Positions 46,336 through 55,828 are shown, counted from the stretch's first letter. The stretch: 64,000 bases of DNA from Halobacillus sp. Marseille-Q1614 (GCF_902809865.1 NZ_CADDWH010000001.1:3720001-3784000); one strand, 5' to 3'. Numbers and translations are program-made. Notes: generated by a model from the letters alone, not told the origin.

Positions 46336-47340
46336 CCTATTGATAAAAAGAATTCAGCAATAATCGAAGCGGCGGAACTGCTCAAAGCACAGCAGGTCGT
46401 CGCTTTTCCTACGGAAACCGTATATGGCCTCGGGGCCGATGCGACCAGGGAAGATGCAGTTCAGAAGATTTTTGAAGCAAAAGGCCGCCCGGCGGACAAC
46501 CCGCTGATCGTCCACGTATCGAATCGTGATCAAGTCGATGAGCTGGTCACAGAAATTTCGGCAATTGCCGAGAAGTTAATGTCTGCTTTCTGGCCGGGCC
46601 CATTAACATTGGTCCTTCCAAGTAACGGACGTGCTGCTAAAAACGTGACGGCCGGTTTATCCACAGTAGCGATAAGGATGCCGAGTGACGATACTGCCCT
46701 TGCGATTTTAAATGCTTCCGGGCTGCCGCTTGCCGCTCCGAGTGCGAATCGATCCGGCCGGCCAAGTCCGACTGATGCAGAACACGTGATGCAGGATTTA
46801 GACGGCCGAATTGCCGGAGTCGTCGACGGCGGACCGACGGGGGTAGGCGTTGAATCTACCGTAGTGGACTGCACGACCGAAAATCCAATCATTTTACGTC
46901 CCGGCGGTGTAACAAAAGAAGATCTACAGGAGCTCGTGCCCGGCATTATCGTCGATCCGGCTTTAGCGGAACAAGACAAGCAGCCGAAGTCGCCTGGGAT
47001 GAAATATACACATTACGCGCCTGAATCACCGCTCTGGCTGATCGATGGAGATGAGCGATTTTTTAAGGAGCAGCTGCAGCAGTTAAAAGATGATGGTGAT
47101 CGAGTCGGAGTTATCGCAAGCTCGGAACTGGCGGAACAGCTGGATCACGAGCCGGTTATCGTCTGCGGCTCTCGAGAGGATCTAACAGAAGTAGCGGGTG
47201 AGCTCTACCGTGCGCTTCGCCAATTTAAAAAAGCTGATGTCGACATCATATTATGCGAAACTTTTGCAGAAACAGGAGTCGGTGCAGCGATTATGAACCG
47301 TCTGCAAAAAGCCGCTTCCCAGAAAATCATTCAGCACTAA
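46300..47340 (+). CDS. ywlC: Threonylcarbamoyl-AMP synthase (TsaC2/Sua5)
   Basis: This 346-residue protein makes threonylcarbamoyl-AMP for the t6A37 modification of tRNA. The N-terminal YrdC domain (about 20-205) shows VVAFPTETVYGLGADATRED, KGRPADNPLIVHV, and SANRSGRPSPT. The C-terminal Sua5 domain follows (about 225-345). AAAGGAG precedes the ATG. A DnaA-box cluster lies upstream and partly inside the gene start. Confidence 0.95.
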   Translation: MNEQTKLWKLSTPIDKKNSAIIEAAELLKAQQVVAFPTETVYGLGADATREDAVQKIFEAKGRPADNPLIVHVSNRDQVDELVTEISAIAEKLMSAFWPGPLTLVLPSNGRAAKNVTAGLSTVAIRMPSDDTALAILNASGLPLAAPSANRSGRPSPTDAEHVMQDLDGRIAGVVDGGPTGVGVESTVVDCTTENPIILRPGGVTKEDLQELVPGIIVDPALAEQDKQPKSPGMKYTHYAPESPLWLIDGDERFFKEQLQQLKDDGDRVGVIASSELAEQLDHEPVIVCGSREDLTEVAGELYRALRQFKKADVDIILCETFAETGVGAAIMNRLQKAASQKIIQH

Positions 47341-47346
47341 TCATAT

Positions 47347-47394
47347 GCCTCCTTCTCGGCGCATACGCTACATTAGCATGTCCGAGGAGGAGGC
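47347..47394 (+). terminator. Hairpin after ywlC whose 3' arm is the mntP ribosome site
   Basis: GCCTCCTTCTCGG (47347-47359) pairs with CCGAGGAGGAGGC (47382-47394), one G-U pair, followed by TTTCAA and the TTG start at 47401. The AGGAGG of mntP is buried in the stem. Confidence 0.75.
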
Positions 47395-47400
47395 TTTCAA

Positions 47401-47943
47401 TTGGAAATAGAGAATATCACGTCATTAGTGCTTTTATCGATTGCGCTGGGAATGGATGCTTTTTCGGTGTCCCTTGGAATGGGGATGCAGTCGATCCGCT
47501 TAAAGTATATTGGACTGGCCGGTCTATTTGTAGGCGTGCTGCATATGGTCATGCCGGGATTAGGGATATTACTAGGCAAATGGCTTTTCGTAAACGTAAC
47601 GGAGTGGGCTTCCCTAGCCGGAGGCTTCCTGCTGCTGACAATTGGCGCCTATACCGTGTTTGCTTCTTTTTCGGAAAAGAAATCAACCGCTTATTCCGTG
47701 ACAGGAGCAGGGATGTGGCTGTTTGCGTTTAGTGTGAGCATTGACAGCTTTCCGGTCGGTTTCAGTCTCGGGCTTAACAATGCGAGCTTTATCTTTGCGA
47801 TATTAGCCTTTGGCTTCATGAGTACCGTTCTTACATGGCTTGGTTTTTTTGTCGGCCGAAGAGCGACGAATTTTGTCGGGGCTTACAGTGAGCTGTTTGG
47901 CGGCAGTATCTTATGTGCACTGGGGCTTTATGCAATATTTTAA
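47401..47943 (+). CDS. mntP: Manganese efflux pump MntP family (YwlD)
   Basis: This 180-residue protein with six membrane helices shows the repeated acidic LGMDAFSVSLGMG (about 16-28) and SIDSFPVGFSLGL (about 116-128) motifs of MntP. The start is TTG 47401. The only good ribosome site is inside the hairpin described above. The position after ywlC matches ywlD of B. subtilis. Confidence 0.9.
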   Translation: MEIENITSLVLLSIALGMDAFSVSLGMGMQSIRLKYIGLAGLFVGVLHMVMPGLGILLGKWLFVNVTEWASLAGGFLLLTIGAYTVFASFSEKKSTAYSVTGAGMWLFAFSVSIDSFPVGFSLGLNNASFIFAILAFGFMSTVLTWLGFFVGRRATNFVGAYSELFGGSILCALGLYAIF

Positions 47944-48006
47944 ATTTTTTTGAAGAACAGGGCTGTGTTAAAATAGGGAATATGATAGAAAAAGGGGGGA
48001 CCACGG

Positions 48007-48618
48007 ATGAATATCCTTTTTGTGTGTACAGGAAATACATGTCGAAGCCCGATGGCTGAAGCGCTTATGAAAGCCAAGGAGCACGACGCGGAAATCAAGT
48101 CAGCGGGAATATTTGCCGGGGCAAATCAGCCAATTGCCACCAACGCTGCAGAAGTGTTAAAGGAACTCGGCTTAACCTTTGACAATACATCAACACAGGT
48201 TGATGAAGAGCTGCTTGAATGGGCGGACGTCGTTTTATCAATGACCGAAAGCCATAAACAGACACTTGCTCTTCAGTATCCTGAATTTGAAGATAAATTT
48301 TTTACCCTGAAAGAATATGTATATATTAAAGAAGACCAGTGGCGGCATTTAACAGATCTGTATGCTCTATTAGAAGAGAAGCGGGCGTGGATCTTAAGTC
48401 AGGTCGAAGAAGATTTAAGTGAAGCCGAGCTGGAGGAACATTTGCTGAAAGAATTAGCAGATGAGATTGATGCGATTAGAAAAGCAGAGCAGGAGCTGCC
48501 GAATTTAAACATAGTAGACCCGTATGGCCAAAATAAAGATGTGTACCGCAGAACCCGCGACGAGCTCGATGAAACAATAAATGCTCTAGTGAAAAAATTA
48601 AGCAGTAAAAATAAATAG
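48007..48618 (+). CDS. ywlE: Protein-arginine phosphatase YwlE with long insertion
   Basis: This 203-residue low-molecular-weight phosphatase has the P-loop CTGNTCRS (Cys7), with Thr11 being the residue that gives phosphoarginine specificity in YwlE, and the general-acid DPYG near residue 172. B. subtilis YwlE has about 150 residues; here about 50 extra, mostly charged helical residues sit between TLKEYV and DPYG (about 108-170). It counteracts McsB arginine phosphorylation. AAAAGGGGGG precedes the ATG. Confidence 0.9.
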   Translation: MNILFVCTGNTCRSPMAEALMKAKEHDAEIKSAGIFAGANQPIATNAAEVLKELGLTFDNTSTQVDEELLEWADVVLSMTESHKQTLALQYPEFEDKFFTLKEYVYIKEDQWRHLTDLYALLEEKRAWILSQVEEDLSEAELEEHLLKELADEIDAIRKAEQELPNLNIVDPYGQNKDVYRRTRDELDETINALVKKLSSKNK

Positions 48619-48629
48619 CAGTAAAAAAA

Positions 48630-48659
48630 GTCCTGTTCATTGAATCTCCTGAATAGGAC
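48630..48659. terminator. Hairpin after ywlE
   Basis: GTCCTGTTCA pairs with TGAATAGGAC. The A-run before it gives a minus-strand T-run, so it may serve the decayed minus-strand gene as well as ywlE. Confidence 0.55.
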
Positions 48660-48685
48660 ACATTTATTTCCCCCCTTTTTTTACT

Positions 48686-48958
48686 TCAACAACCCTCGTG
48701 AAAACCGCACGGCGGGGTCTTGCCCGTTTGTTTTTTAAGCAGGACTCTCACCATTTCCTGCCACTTGACTTCATCCTTGTCGCTGATCCCCCGTATAAGA
48801 AAGGAAATATGCTCGGCTTTTAAAGAACAGCGTGTAAGTATTTTCGGGAAATCTTCTCGACCATCTTTTTCCGTGTTTCATCCCCCCGCCTATGAAGCTC
48901 ACTGAATCTTTTATTTAATTGACAGACATCTTCTGACCTGTCACTATAAAGTGGACAA
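48686..48958 (-). pseudogene. Decayed small gene on the minus strand between ywlE and rpiB
   Basis: On the minus strand one frame reads CPLYSDRSEDVCQLNKRF, then ELHRRGDETRKKMVEKISR, then KYLHAVL and a stop. A neighbouring frame then reads KAEHISFLIRGISDKDEVKW, then QEMVRVLLKKQTGKTPPC, then GFHEGC and a stop at 48686. The join near 48815-48825 needs a one-base shift. No start codon remains, because the rpiB leader overlaps it. The family is not recognised. It fills the 368-base gap. Confidence 0.5.
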
Positions 48959-48986
48959 TGTGATGATAGAGGAGAGTGACAGCAAG

Positions 48987-49427
48987 ATGAAAGTCATTTT
49001 AGCATCCGACCACGGCGGGATTAACATCCGCCGCGAAGTTGCCGAAGTGTTAGAAGAACTGAACATCGACTTTGACGATATCGGCTGTGAATGTGAAGGG
49101 TCCGTCGATTATCCAGACTACGCGATCCCTGCAGCTGAGCGTGTAGCAAGCGGAGAATTTGATAAAGGCATACTGATTTGCGGAACAGGCATCGGCATGT
49201 CAATTGCTGCCAACAAAGTAAAAGGAATCCGTGCCGCTCTGGTTCACGACCTTTTTACGGCAAAAGTGACCCGCGAGCATAACGACTCCAATGTGCTCTG
49301 CATGGGTGAGCGCGTCATCGGACCTGGACTTGCCCGTGAGATTGCCAAAACATGGGTAACCGGAGAATTTGAAGCCGGCCGTCATGAAAAACGTGTGAAT
49401 AAGATTGCCGAATATGAAAATAAGTAA
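48987..49427 (+). CDS. rpiB: Ribose-5-phosphate isomerase B (YwlF)
   Basis: This 146-residue RpiB/LacAB-family enzyme has MKVILASDHGGINIRREV at the N-terminus, CGTGIGMSIAANKVKGIRAA with the catalytic Cys (about 66-85) and HNDSNVLCMGERVIG (about 100). ATG 48987 is used, as homologues begin MKV; GGAGAG lies about ten bases upstream. Confidence 0.94.
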   Translation: MKVILASDHGGINIRREVAEVLEELNIDFDDIGCECEGSVDYPDYAIPAAERVASGEFDKGILICGTGIGMSIAANKVKGIRAALVHDLFTAKVTREHNDSNVLCMGERVIGPGLAREIAKTWVTGEFEAGRHEKRVNKIAEYENK

Positions 49428-49530
49428 TAGAATAAATAGCAAAGTGTGATTGTTGTTTTTCGAAAGTATTTGTCGTCACGGTGAAACTGCCTAAAAGCTT
49501 ACTCACCATGGAAAAGGAGATGGCTAAGAA

Positions 49531-50076
49531 ATGACAGAAGTTCAGGCAATCCAGCAAGATGTCGCTCATGTTGCCCGCCAATTACTGGAAACCGGCCATA
49601 TGAAAGACGGGTTATTCGTCATTGGCTGTTCTACCAGTGAAGTAGCCGGCGAACGAATTGGAACATCTGGCAGTGAAGCCATCGCCGAAGTGCTTTTTGA
49701 TGAATGGCAGGAGTTCTCTAGACAATCCGGTGCACAGCTTGCTTTTCAGTGCTGTGAGCATTTAAACCGCTCATTAGTCGTTGAACGTGAAGTCCAAAAA
49801 GCTTATGGGCTCACGGAAGTAACCGCGATACCAGTGGCTAAAGCCGGTGGATCGATGGCTTCCTACGCGTATAAGCATATGAAAGATCCGGTGCTCGTCG
49901 AAACGGTACAAGCCCAGGGCGGTGTAGATATCGGGGATACGTTAATTGGGATGCACCTCAAACGCGTTGCTGTACCACTTAGGATTGAACAAAAGTCGAT
50001 AGGTCAGGCCCACGTCACGGTGGCTCGCACACGTCCGCCATTAATCGGCGGCGCCAGAGCCGTTTATGAATGCTAG
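49531..50076 (+). CDS. ywlG: UPF0340 family protein YwlG
   Basis: This 181-residue conserved cytoplasmic protein of unknown function carries [20 protein letters not shown] (about 29-48), [17 protein letters not shown] (about 71-87) and the Gly-rich [13 protein letters not shown] stretch. It ends [23 protein letters not shown] precedes the ATG. Locus order rpiB-ywlG-glyA is as in B. subtilis. Confidence 0.92.
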   Translation: MTEVQAIQQDVAHVARQLLETGHMKDGLFVIGCSTSEVAGERIGTSGSEAIAEVLFDEWQEFSRQSGAQLAFQCCEHLNRSLVVEREVQKAYGLTEVTAIPVAKAGGSMASYAYKHMKDPVLVETVQAQGGVDIGDTLIGMHLKRVAVPLRIEQKSIGQAHVTVARTRPPLIGGARAVYEC

Positions 50077-50116
50077 TCCAACTAAAGAATGGAAACGGAG
50101 AGGGGAATTTTTTACT

Positions 50117-51373
50117 ATGGAACACGTAAAACGTTCGGATGCTGAATTATATGAAGCGATTTTGAATGAAAAGGATCGTCAACAAAAAAATATCGAACTC
50201 ATTGCCTCAGAGAATTTCGTATCAGAAGCTGTCATGGAAGCAATGGGCTCCGTATTAACAAACAAGTATGCAGAAGGTTACCCAGGCCGCCGTTATTATG
50301 GAGGCTGTGAATACGTCGATGTAGCAGAAAACCTGGCAAGAGATCGTGCCAAAGAACTATTTGGAGCTGAGCACGCTAATGTCCAGCCTCACTCCGGTGC
50401 TCAGGCGAACATGGCCGTTTACTTCACGATTCTTGAGCCTGGCGACACAGTTCTTGGAATGAACTTAAGCCACGGTGGACATTTAACTCACGGAAGCCCT
50501 GTGAACTTCAGCGGTACTCTTTACAATTTTGAAGAGTATGGCGTTACTGAAAAAGATGAACGCATTGACTACGACGCTGTCCTTGAAAAAGCAAAAGAAG
50601 TTCAGCCGAAGCTGATCGTTGCTGGCGCAAGTGCCTACCCGCGTGAGATTGATTTCTCTAAGTTCAGAGAAATCGCTGACGAAGTAGGAGCTTACCTGAT
50701 GGTTGATATGGCTCACATCGCAGGACTTGTCGCCACTGGCCTACACCCGAATCCAGTGCCGCACGCTCACTTTGTGACGACAACGACTCACAAAACACTT
50801 CGCGGCCCGCGCGGAGGCATGATTTTATGTGAAGAACAATTCGCTAAAAAAATCGACAAAACTGTATTCCCAGGTATGCAGGGCGGTCCACTAATGCACA
50901 TCATCGCAGCCAAAGCCGTTTCCTTTAAAGAAGCCTTGCAGCCGGAATTTAAGGAATATTCCCGTCAAATCATTAAAAACGCGAAGCAGTTAGGAGAAAC
51001 GCTTGTGGAGAACGGTGTCCGCATTGTATCCGGCGGTACGGATAACCACCTGCTGCTGTTAGATCTTCGCGAACTTGGTTTAACAGGAAAAGTGGCTGAA
51101 AAAGCTCTTGATGCTGTTGCGATCACGACCAACAAAAACACAATTCCTTATGATCCGGAAGGACCGTTTACGACAAGCGGAATCCGTATTGGTACAGCAG
51201 CTGTGACAAGCCGCGGCTTTAAAGAAGATGAAATGAAAGAAATCGGCGAGCTGATCGCTTTCACTCTTAAAAACCATGACAACGACGAAAAACTTAAGGA
51301 AGCTAAGGAACGTGTAGAAAAACTAACGTCCCGCTTCCCACTCTATCAATCACTAATGCCAAGTACGCCATAA
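50117..51373 (+). CDS. glyA: Serine hydroxymethyltransferase
   Basis: This 418-residue PLP enzyme makes glycine and methylene-tetrahydrofolate from serine. It has [15 protein letters not shown] near the N-terminus, the PLP lysine in [15 protein letters not shown] (about 226) and [13 protein letters not shown] (about 300). ATG 50117 follows GAGAGGGGAA; the frame from 50066 overlaps ywlG. Confidence 0.97.
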   Translation: MEHVKRSDAELYEAILNEKDRQQKNIELIASENFVSEAVMEAMGSVLTNKYAEGYPGRRYYGGCEYVDVAENLARDRAKELFGAEHANVQPHSGAQANMAVYFTILEPGDTVLGMNLSHGGHLTHGSPVNFSGTLYNFEEYGVTEKDERIDYDAVLEKAKEVQPKLIVAGASAYPREIDFSKFREIADEVGAYLMVDMAHIAGLVATGLHPNPVPHAHFVTTTTHKTLRGPRGGMILCEEQFAKKIDKTVFPGMQGGPLMHIIAAKAVSFKEALQPEFKEYSRQIIKNAKQLGETLVENGVRIVSGGTDNHLLLLDLRELGLTGKVAEKALDAVAITTNKNTIPYDPEGPFTTSGIRIGTAAVTSRGFKEDEMKEIGELIAFTLKNHDNDEKLKEAKERVEKLTSRFPLYQSLMPSTP

Positions 51374-51378
51374 TGGAG

Positions 51379-51409
51379 AAAACTCACCTTTTTTAGGTGA
51401 GTTTTTTTC
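51379..51409 (+). terminator. Intrinsic terminator of glyA
   Basis: AAAACTCACCT pairs with AGGTGAGTTTT across a T-loop, followed by a long T-run shared with the repeat that follows. Confidence 0.9.
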
Positions 51410-51514
51410 TTTTTTCTCTGGGTACCTGGTACCGGGAGTTTGATTCTCGGTACCAGGTACGCGGAGGGAGAGTTGTGGTACCAGGTACCGAAATAGGTAC
51501 CGAAAATAGGTACC
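51402..51514. repeat. GGTACC palindrome cluster, locus 5 (largest)
   Basis: After the T-rich tract come GGTACCTGGTACC (51421-51433), GGTACCAGGTAC (51449-51460), GGTACCAGGTACC (51477-51489) and lone GGTACC units in an AAATAGGTACCGAAA context (51496, 51509). The cluster lies between glyA and upp. Confidence 0.88.
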
Positions 51515-51591
51515 GAAATATGGCCCCTTGCTCTTTATCGACATTTTCTGTACAATTTTAGGGATGCAAACAATTAAAAGGAGTGACTGAC

Positions 51592-52224
51592 ATGGGAAAT
51601 GTATACGTATTGGACCATCCATTAATTCAGCACAAGTTGACGTACATACGGAAACAGGAGACAGGGACGAAGGATTTTCGCCAGCTCGTAGACGAAGTAG
51701 CGGCGCTGATGGCTTTTGAAATCACTCGTGATCTGCCTTTAGAAGAAGTGGAAATTGAAACACCTGTTGTCCCGAACGCGAAAGCTCAAGTGCTAACAGG
51801 GAAGAAAATTGGTCTTGTTCCTATTCTTCGTGCCGGTTTAGGAATGGTTGATGGTATTATCAAGCTTATTCCAGCTGCCAAAGTCGGTCACGTTGGACTA
51901 TATAGAGATCCGGAAACTCTGCAGCCTGTTGAATATTATGTAAAACTTCCTAGCGACATCGAAGAGCGTGAATTGATTGTGATCGACCCGATGCTTGCGA
52001 CAGGAGGTTCTGCGAACGAAGCGATCAATTCATTGAAAAAACGCGGAGCGCGCCAAATCCGCCTTATGTGTCTTGTAGCTGCCCCTGAAGGTGTAGACGC
52101 TGTAAAAGAAGCCCACCCGGATGTGGACATCTACTTAGCAGCCATGGACCAGAAACTGAACGAAAAAGGTTACATCGTACCTGGCCTTGGTGACGCCGGC
52201 GACCGCCTGTTTGGAACTAAATAA
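51592..52224 (+). CDS. upp: Uracil phosphoribosyltransferase
   Basis: This 210-residue enzyme converts uracil and PRPP to UMP. It begins [20 protein letters not shown] and carries [14 protein letters not shown] (about 76-89) and the PRPP loop [16 protein letters not shown] (about 129-144). ATG 51592 gives the family length; the GTG at 51583 lies within the ribosome site region. Confidence 0.96.
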   Translation: MGNVYVLDHPLIQHKLTYIRKQETGTKDFRQLVDEVAALMAFEITRDLPLEEVEIETPVVPNAKAQVLTGKKIGLVPILRAGLGMVDGIIKLIPAAKVGHVGLYRDPETLQPVEYYVKLPSDIEERELIVIDPMLATGGSANEAINSLKKRGARQIRLMCLVAAPEGVDAVKEAHPDVDIYLAAMDQKLNEKGYIVPGLGDAGDRLFGTK

Positions 52225-52234
52225 GGAGGCGCTT

Positions 52235-53383
52235 ATGGCTAATCGACTCAAAGTCATGACGATTTTCGGGACCCGTCCCGAAGCGATTAAAATGGCCCCG
52301 CTCGTTTTAGAATTGAAAAAAAGGCCGGAGCAGTTCGAGCCGATTGTGGCAGTGACGGCTCAGCACAGGCAGATGCTCGATCAAGTATTAAACATTTTCA
52401 ACATAGAACCTGACTTTGATTTGAATATTATGAAAGACCGCCAGACGCTCGCACAAGTTACAACCCGGGCGCTTGAGGGTCTGGACAATGTAATGAAAGA
52501 AGCCGAGCCTGACATCGTGCTCGTGCATGGCGATACGACAACAACGTTTTCCGCTTCACTCGCCGCTTACTACAATCAGATTCCCGTCGGCCACGTTGAA
52601 GCGGGACTTCGCACATGGAACAAATATTCACCGTTCCCTGAGGAAATGAACCGACAGCTGACAGGGGTTATGGCTGATCTTCATTTTTCCCCGACGAATA
52701 AGTCACGTGATAATCTTCTTGAGGAGAATAAGCCGGCTGAGAGCATTTTTGTAACCGGTAATACAGCCATTGATGCATTAAAAACGACGGTGGATGAAGC
52801 GTACCAGTCGGACGTGCTGGACAGCTTAGACGGACGCCGACTCGTATTAATGACCGCGCACCGCCGCGAGAATCTCGGAAATAACATGAAGCAGATGTTT
52901 CGCGCGATCAAGCGGTTAGTGGAAACTCACGACGATATCGAAGTCGTGTATCCTGTCCACTTAAACCCGGTTGTAAGGGAAACCGCCGACGAAATTTTAG
53001 GAAACGATGACCGCATTAAGCTGATCGACCCGCTTGATGTGATTGATTTTCACAATTTCGCCTCCCGCGCCCACTTAATTTTGACCGATTCCGGCGGCGT
53101 TCAGGAAGAAGCACCTTCCCTTGGCGTACCCGTGCTCGTCCTTCGTGATACAACCGAGCGCCCCGAAGGCATTGAAGCAGGAACGCTCATGCTCGCCGGC
53201 ACCGACGAAGATCATATTTACAACCTGGCTCATGAACTTTTATCTGATGATGAAAAACACGCGGCAATGGCCCATGCCTCCAACCCTTATGGAGATGGAC
53301 AGGCCTCTGCCCGTATTGCGGAAGCGATCCGCTATTATTTCAATCATCGTGAGGATAAACCGGAGCATTTTGAAACAGAATAA
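52235..53383 (+). CDS. mnaA: UDP-N-acetylglucosamine 2-epimerase (non-hydrolysing)
   Basis: This 382-residue GT-B-fold enzyme interconverts UDP-GlcNAc and UDP-ManNAc for wall teichoic acid linkage. It has TIFGTRPEAIKMAPLV (about 9-24), GDTTTTFSASLAAYY (about 96), GHVEAGLRTWNKYSPFPEEM (about 116-135) and TDSGGVQEEAPSLG (about 286). ATG 52235 follows AAGGAGGCGCTT, ten bases after the upp stop. Confidence 0.95.
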   Translation: MANRLKVMTIFGTRPEAIKMAPLVLELKKRPEQFEPIVAVTAQHRQMLDQVLNIFNIEPDFDLNIMKDRQTLAQVTTRALEGLDNVMKEAEPDIVLVHGDTTTTFSASLAAYYNQIPVGHVEAGLRTWNKYSPFPEEMNRQLTGVMADLHFSPTNKSRDNLLEENKPAESIFVTGNTAIDALKTTVDEAYQSDVLDSLDGRRLVLMTAHRRENLGNNMKQMFRAIKRLVETHDDIEVVYPVHLNPVVRETADEILGNDDRIKLIDPLDVIDFHNFASRAHLILTDSGGVQEEAPSLGVPVLVLRDTTERPEGIEAGTLMLAGTDEDHIYNLAHELLSDDEKHAAMAHASNPYGDGQASARIAEAIRYYFNHREDKPEHFETE

Positions 53384-53395
53384 AAGCAGATGACT

Positions 53396-53429
53396 AAATC
53401 AAGCTCTAGAACTAGAGCTTGATTTTTTT
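53396..53429 (+). terminator. Intrinsic terminator of mnaA
   Basis: AAATCAAGCTCT pairs with AGAGCTTGATTT, followed by TTTT. Confidence 0.92.
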
Positions 53430-53523
53430 AAATAGGCCGCGGCGGTGCTCGCGGCCAGATACCTTAATCCCCTGTATAACCCCATCCTTCCTGACACAAA
53501 CTATCCCAAAAAGGAGACACGCT

Positions 53524-55680
53524 ATGCGGTATAAGATCATGGCCATCATTGGGCTGGCGCTCCTTCTGATGGGATTCAGCCAGCCGAAACCGGATGAAGA
53601 AGTAACGATAATTGTGGAACTAAAAGAAATGGATGTGTCTACTTTTAAAAAGCAGGTGGAGTCTCGGCTGCCCCGGCTTGAAGTGGTAGCAGAGTATGAC
53701 ACGATTTTTAACGGTGTGGCGGTAAAAGGGACCCCGGGGGAACTGGAGAAAATGGTGCGGGTGCATGAAGGGATTCAGCAGTATCCAGTGCTGACGTATG
53801 AAACTCAGTTTGAACCGCTCGCTAATCAATCAGCAGTTTCGCTGACGACGGATATTATTCGGCCCGATACCGGCTATACCGGACGCGGAGTAAAAGTGGG
53901 CGTGATTGATACAGGAATCGATTACAATCACCCGGATCTTAAAGTGAATTATCAGGGCGGATTTGATGTAGTCGATTTTGATGATGATCCGATGGAGACG
54001 ATGGAAGAGGGAGCCACGATTCACGGGACACACGTTGCTGGTGTGATCGGAGCAGACGGCGACATGAAAGGTGTGGCACCTGATGCAGAGCTGTATGCGT
54101 ACAGGGCGCTAGGTCCCGGTGGTATGGGGACATCGGTTCAGGTAATCGCTGCAATTGAAGAAGCGGTAGAAGACGGGATGGACGTGATCAACTTATCGCT
54201 AGGGAACGATGTGAACGGGCCCGACTGGCCGACGACAAAAGCGGTCGATAAGGCGATCGAGTTAGGGACGACGGTCGTTGTTGCGGCTGGGAATGCAGGG
54301 CCAAGTCCGTGGACGGTCGGTTCTCCGGCGACTTCGCCTGATGCAATTACAGTAGGAGCAGCGTCTTTGCCTGCTGAGCATCCTATTATAAAAATCCCTG
54401 GGGAAAAGCGAGAAGTTCCCGTCTTGCTCTTACATGGTTCAAAGCCATGGACATTTAATAAAAAAATGCCGCTTTTTGACGGATCGGATGAGAACTTCTT
54501 TGGCGTCACCGGAAAAATCGTTTTGATGAGACGAGGAGAAACTCCTTTTGCTGAAAAAGCTCAAGCGGCTTATCAGCGTGGAGCAGAAGCGGTGATCATT
54601 ATTAACAACAGCGATGATCCCTTGTACGGCTCGATGGAAGGGCTGGACCTCCCGATTCCTGTGGCGGCGGTAACAAAAGAACAAGGAGACTGGCTGATTG
54701 AAAAAGGCGTCCAGGAGGATCAGTGGCTGGAGACGATAAGCAAGAAAGCAAGCCACGGCATTGCGCCGTTTAGTTCACGCGGACCTGTGACCGCGAGCTG
54801 GAGCGTCAAGCCGGATATTTTAGCGCCGGGTGTGAATGTCATCAGTACGGTTCCAGGCGGATATCAGGCTTTGCAGGGAACAAGCATGGCTGCTCCTCAC
54901 ATCACCGGGGCTGCGGCGCTGATTAAAGAAGCCCATCCCGACTGGTCGCCTCACGATATTAAACAGTCGATCATGAGTTCAGCGGACCTTTTGCTAAAAG
55001 GGGATGGAACATTTCTGCCGACTGAGCAGGGATCAGGCTATGTAGATACGGATGAGGCGCTCGATCCGGAAGTCTTACTGTCGCCGGGCGCCTTGAATTT
55101 TGGACGGGTGGAAGAGACATTTTTCCGTAAAAAGATAACGGTCACCGTAAAAAACCAGGGAGAAGATGAGCGGACGTTCCGTGTACAGCAGCCGAAGCAG
55201 AAAGTCGGCTTAAATTGGCGGGTGCCGCCAAGCTTTACGTTAGCTCCGGGAGAAAAAGCGGAAATGCCGTTTGAAGTACAGATGAACCGTTCCTTTATTA
55301 AGGAAGGTGTACATCAGGGGTATTTGCAAATACAAAGTGATACAAAGGATTACCACCTGCCGTATTTGTTTATGATAGAAACCGCCAATTATGAAAAAGT
55401 ATCAGGGCTCGAACTGTTTAAGGACTGGCAAAGCGACAGCGACTTATCGTACCGCTTCCATTTAACGGAAGAAGCTGATCGGGTAACGATTGATTTATAC
55501 AGGGCCGGCACTTTACTTCATCAGGGCCAGCTCGTGAAGATAGATGATCCAAAAGAAGGGTTAAACGAAGGCGAGATTAACCTGAATATGGACGAGGAGT
55601 ATTACGGTCCATATGTCGCTGTAGTCACTGTCGAAATCAATGAAGAAAAGTACAATTTCAGCTTTCCTGTTCACTTATAA
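53524..55680 (+). CDS. Secreted subtilisin-like serine protease (S8, Vpr-like with PA domain)
   Basis: This 718-residue protein has a signal peptide (about 1-20), an inhibitor-I9-like propeptide (about 26-95) and the catalytic triad D129 (VGVIDTGIDYNHPDL), H167 (HGTHVAG) and S454 (GTSMAAPH). A PA insert (about 290-400) splits the domain, and Fn3-like C-terminal modules follow. ATG 53524 follows AGGAGACACG. No such gene is expected between mnaA and the atp operon in B. subtilis, so it is an accessory gene. Confidence 0.9.
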   Translation: MRYKIMAIIGLALLLMGFSQPKPDEEVTIIVELKEMDVSTFKKQVESRLPRLEVVAEYDTIFNGVAVKGTPGELEKMVRVHEGIQQYPVLTYETQFEPLANQSAVSLTTDIIRPDTGYTGRGVKVGVIDTGIDYNHPDLKVNYQGGFDVVDFDDDPMETMEEGATIHGTHVAGVIGADGDMKGVAPDAELYAYRALGPGGMGTSVQVIAAIEEAVEDGMDVINLSLGNDVNGPDWPTTKAVDKAIELGTTVVVAAGNAGPSPWTVGSPATSPDAITVGAASLPAEHPIIKIPGEKREVPVLLLHGSKPWTFNKKMPLFDGSDENFFGVTGKIVLMRRGETPFAEKAQAAYQRGAEAVIIINNSDDPLYGSMEGLDLPIPVAAVTKEQGDWLIEKGVQEDQWLETISKKASHGIAPFSSRGPVTASWSVKPDILAPGVNVISTVPGGYQALQGTSMAAPHITGAAALIKEAHPDWSPHDIKQSIMSSADLLLKGDGTFLPTEQGSGYVDTDEALDPEVLLSPGALNFGRVEETFFRKKITVTVKNQGEDERTFRVQQPKQKVGLNWRVPPSFTLAPGEKAEMPFEVQMNRSFIKEGVHQGYLQIQSDTKDYHLPYLFMIETANYEKVSGLELFKDWQSDSDLSYRFHLTEEADRVTIDLYRAGTLLHQGQLVKIDDPKEGLNEGEINLNMDEEYYGPYVAVVTVEINEEKYNFSFPVHL

Positions 55681-55711
55681 AACAGCCGCGATTCGCGGCT
55701 GTTTTATTTTT
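55681..55711 (+). terminator. Intrinsic terminator of the protease gene
   Basis: AACAGCCGCG pairs with CGCGGCTGTT across ATT, followed by TTATTTTT. Confidence 0.92.
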
Positions 55712-55799
55712 AAAAAAGACTAAAAGCCAAAAGATCCCTAAATGTGACAAAAATGTGATCATTCGGTGTCGGACAATTGTATTTTTCCTCACAAACGGA

Positions 55800-55828
55800 T
55801 TGACATGAATAGACCCCTATTGTATTCT
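55800..55828 (+). promoter_or_regulatory. Sigma-A promoter of the atp operon
   Basis: TTGACA, a 17-base spacer and TATTCT lie about 75 bases before the first gene of the ATP synthase operon. Confidence 0.65.

Noticed and set aside
48720-48905. 61-residue plus-strand open frame between ywlE and rpiB
   Set aside because: It lacks a ribosome site, and the opposite strand carries the better supported decayed gene.
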